Below the pieces are notes generated by a model. It was not told the origin of the DNA, made no database searches, and was given only the letters and a program-made list of their open reading frames with translations. A stretch of 7,236 bases of DNA. Origin: Spartobacteria bacterium. GTDB lineage: Bacteria; Verrucomicrobiota; Verrucomicrobiia; Chthoniobacterales; Chthoniobacteraceae. Position numbers and translations under genes: made by a program. The DNA lies in assembly GCA_025350985.1 (NCBI GenBank), contig JANXWU010000084.1, positions 1-7,236 of the forward strand, written 5' to 3'. Below, piece after piece: positions 5,872 through 7,236 of the stretch (position 1 is its first letter; every line of letters begins with the position of its first letter).

Positions 5872-7236
5872 TCATTTCACCGCGCGCAACTGAATCGACG
5901 CGAACCGTTCCGCGCCCGCGAGCAGATCGCTGATGATCACCAAATGGTCGCCCGGCTTGGCCAGATTGCGCGCGACGAGCATTTCCTCGGCGGCGCGGAT
6001 GGTGTCGTTCGGGTCGGCGTCGAGGGCGAGCAAGAGTGGATGCGTGCCCCAGTTCAGCGCGAGGCGACAGCACACTTCCTCCGTCGGCGCGAAGGCAAAA
6101 ATCGGCTCGGAGTGCGTACGCAAATTCGAGGCGCAATCGGCCATGTAGCCGCTGCGGGTGAAGACGAGCAGTTTCGCCGAGGGCAGTTCGTTCGCGAGCA
6201 CGACGGCGGAGCGGACGGTCTTTTGCCGGTCGTCTTCGAGGATCGCCTCGGCCGCGTAACCCGCGCCGCCGCTGCGCTCGATGCGCCGGGCGATGCGGTC
6301 GAGCACGCGGACGCATTCGTCGGGATAACGGCCGGTCGCGGTCTCGCCGCTGAGCATGATCGCGTCGGCCTGCTCGAAGACGGCGTTGGCCACGTCCGTG
6401 ACTTCGGCGCGCGTGGGCACGGGCTTTTCAATCATCGACTCCAGCATCTGCGTCGCGACGATCACGGGCCGTCCCATGCGCAGGCAGCGCTTGACGATTT
6501 TGCGCTGGATGATCGGAAGATCCTCCATCGCGCACTCGATGCCGAGGTCGCCGCGCGCGACCATGATCGCGTCGGCTTCATCGATGATCGAGTTCATGCC
6601 GGCGACGGCGAGCTGGTCCTCGATTTTCGCCACGATGCGCGCGTGGCTGCCGTGGCTGGCGAGGACTTGGCGCAGCCACGTGACATCCTTCGCCTCCCGG
6701 CAAAAACTGAGCGCCACCATGTCCACGCCCAGCCGTGCGCCGAGTTCAACATCGCGCAAATCTTTCTCCGTGAGCGCGGGGAGATTCACGCGCACGCCGG
6801 GCAGATTGATGTGCCGCCGCGAGCCGAGCGCGCCTGGGGTTAGAACTTCGCAACAGAGGCGGTTGTGATTTTTTTCGAGCGCCTTCAGGTGAATGAGGCC
6901 GTTGTCCACGAGCACGGTCGCGCCGACATGCACGTCGTCCACGAAGCCGTCGTAGTTCACGTCCACGGATTTTTCCTCGCGGCTGGTTTCGCCCCGGACG
7001 GTGAATTCAAAAATATCGCCGGGGGCAATCTGGATCTCTCGCGGCACGACGCCGGTGCGGATGGCGGGGCCCTGGGTGTCCATCAAAATGCCAGTCGCGT
7101 GACCAAGCTCGCGCGCGAGTCGGCGAATGAGCGGGACGATCGCCGCGACGTGTTCGTGGGTGGCGTGGCTCATGTTGAGTCGCAGCACGTTGGCGCCGGC
7201 GGCGAGGAGAGCACCGATGGTTTCGGCGGTGGCGGT
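5872..7236 (-). CDS. pyk: Pyruvate kinase (5' partial)
   Basis: Pyruvate kinase transfers phosphate from phosphoenolpyruvate to ADP, the last step of glycolysis, in the cytoplasm. The frame runs in from the window edge (T-A-T-A-E-T-I-G-A-L-L-A-A-G-A-N before VLRLNMSH), so the true start lies outside; 454 residues are visible and perhaps 15-25 are missing, matching a full-length enzyme of about 470. Visible motifs are RLNMSHATHE, MDTQGPAIRTG (visible residues 52-62), the active-site block IVAKIEDQLAVAGM with the catalytic Lys at 204, MVARGDLGIE, ATQMLESM, PTRAEVTDVANAV, and LSGETATGRYP. The C-terminal domain ends in ERFASIQLRAVK rather than the common GTTN-type allosteric ending, so allosteric control may differ. 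The Glu expected in GPEIRTG is Ala. The glycosyltransferase gene follows 64 bp downstream on the same strand without a visible terminator, so co-transcription is possible. Confidence 0.96.
   Translation of the reverse strand, partial: TATAETIGALLAAGANVLRLNMSHATHEHVAAIVPLIRRLARELGHATGILMDTQGPAIRTGVVPREIQIAPGDIFEFTVRGETSREEKSVDVNYDGFVDDVHVGATVLVDNGLIHLKALEKNHNRLCCEVLTPGALGSRRHINLPGVRVNLPALTEKDLRDVELGARLGVDMVALSFCREAKDVTWLRQVLASHGSHARIVAKIEDQLAVAGMNSIIDEADAIMVARGDLGIECAMEDLPIIQRKIVKRCLRMGRPVIVATQMLESMIEKPVPTRAEVTDVANAVFEQADAIMLSGETATGRYPDECVRVLDRIARRIERSGGAGYAAEAILEDDRQKTVRSAVVLANELPSAKLLVFTRSGYMADCASNLRTHSEPIFAFAPTEEVCCRLALNWGTHPLLLALDADPNDTIRAAEEMLVARNLAKPGDHLVIISDLLAGAERFASIQLRAVK

Noticed and set aside
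5782..6843. Plus-strand open frame of 353 codons
   Set aside because: It is antisense to pyruvate kinase, which is certain; the product resembles no family and is rich in Asp, His, Ala and Arg, as shadow frames are.

Overview
The window is a GC-rich, densely coding bacterial segment with six protein genes, two of them cut by the window edges. No RNA gene, CRISPR array or transposase was found. Strong GC bias at third codon positions produces many long shadow frames on the opposite strand. The gene families, the frequent lack of clear Shine-Dalgarno sequences, and an ATTCA-type heptamer repeat that has invaded a coding region (read as SKFKIQN-like peptide) suggest a Verrucomicrobiota/PVC-group bacterium, possibly Opitutaceae-like. 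This placement comes from memory of such genomes and was not tested by a search.

Layout: (1) 3-578 (+), 5'-truncated thymidylate-kinase-like P-loop kinase, followed 3 nt later by (2) 582-1697 (+), an aminoglycoside-phosphotransferase-fold protein. (3) 1638-2606 (-), a class I SAM-dependent methyltransferase whose 3' end overlaps gene 2 by 60 bp. (4) 2669-4519 (+), a GT4-type glycosyltransferase whose frame continues without a stop into a membrane-anchored four-helix-bundle sensor domain of the kind found in chemoreceptors (TM - 4HB - TM). (5) 4512-5807 (-), a second GT4 glycosyltransferase carrying an in-frame repeat insertion near its N-terminus. (6) 5872-7236 (-), pyruvate kinase, truncated at its N-terminus by the window edge.

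Genes 1 to 5 look like part of a surface-glycan or exopolysaccharide gene set: two sugar transferases, a methyltransferase that could modify the glycan or its carrier, and a kinase pair of a type often seen next to polysaccharide genes. Pyruvate kinase is a housekeeping gene at the border and may share a transcript with gene 5.

The two most notable points are the glycosyltransferase-chemoreceptor-sensor fusion (gene 4), and the heptamer inverted-repeat element inside gene 5, whose unit length (7 bp) is not a multiple of 3, so copy-number change would switch the gene off.
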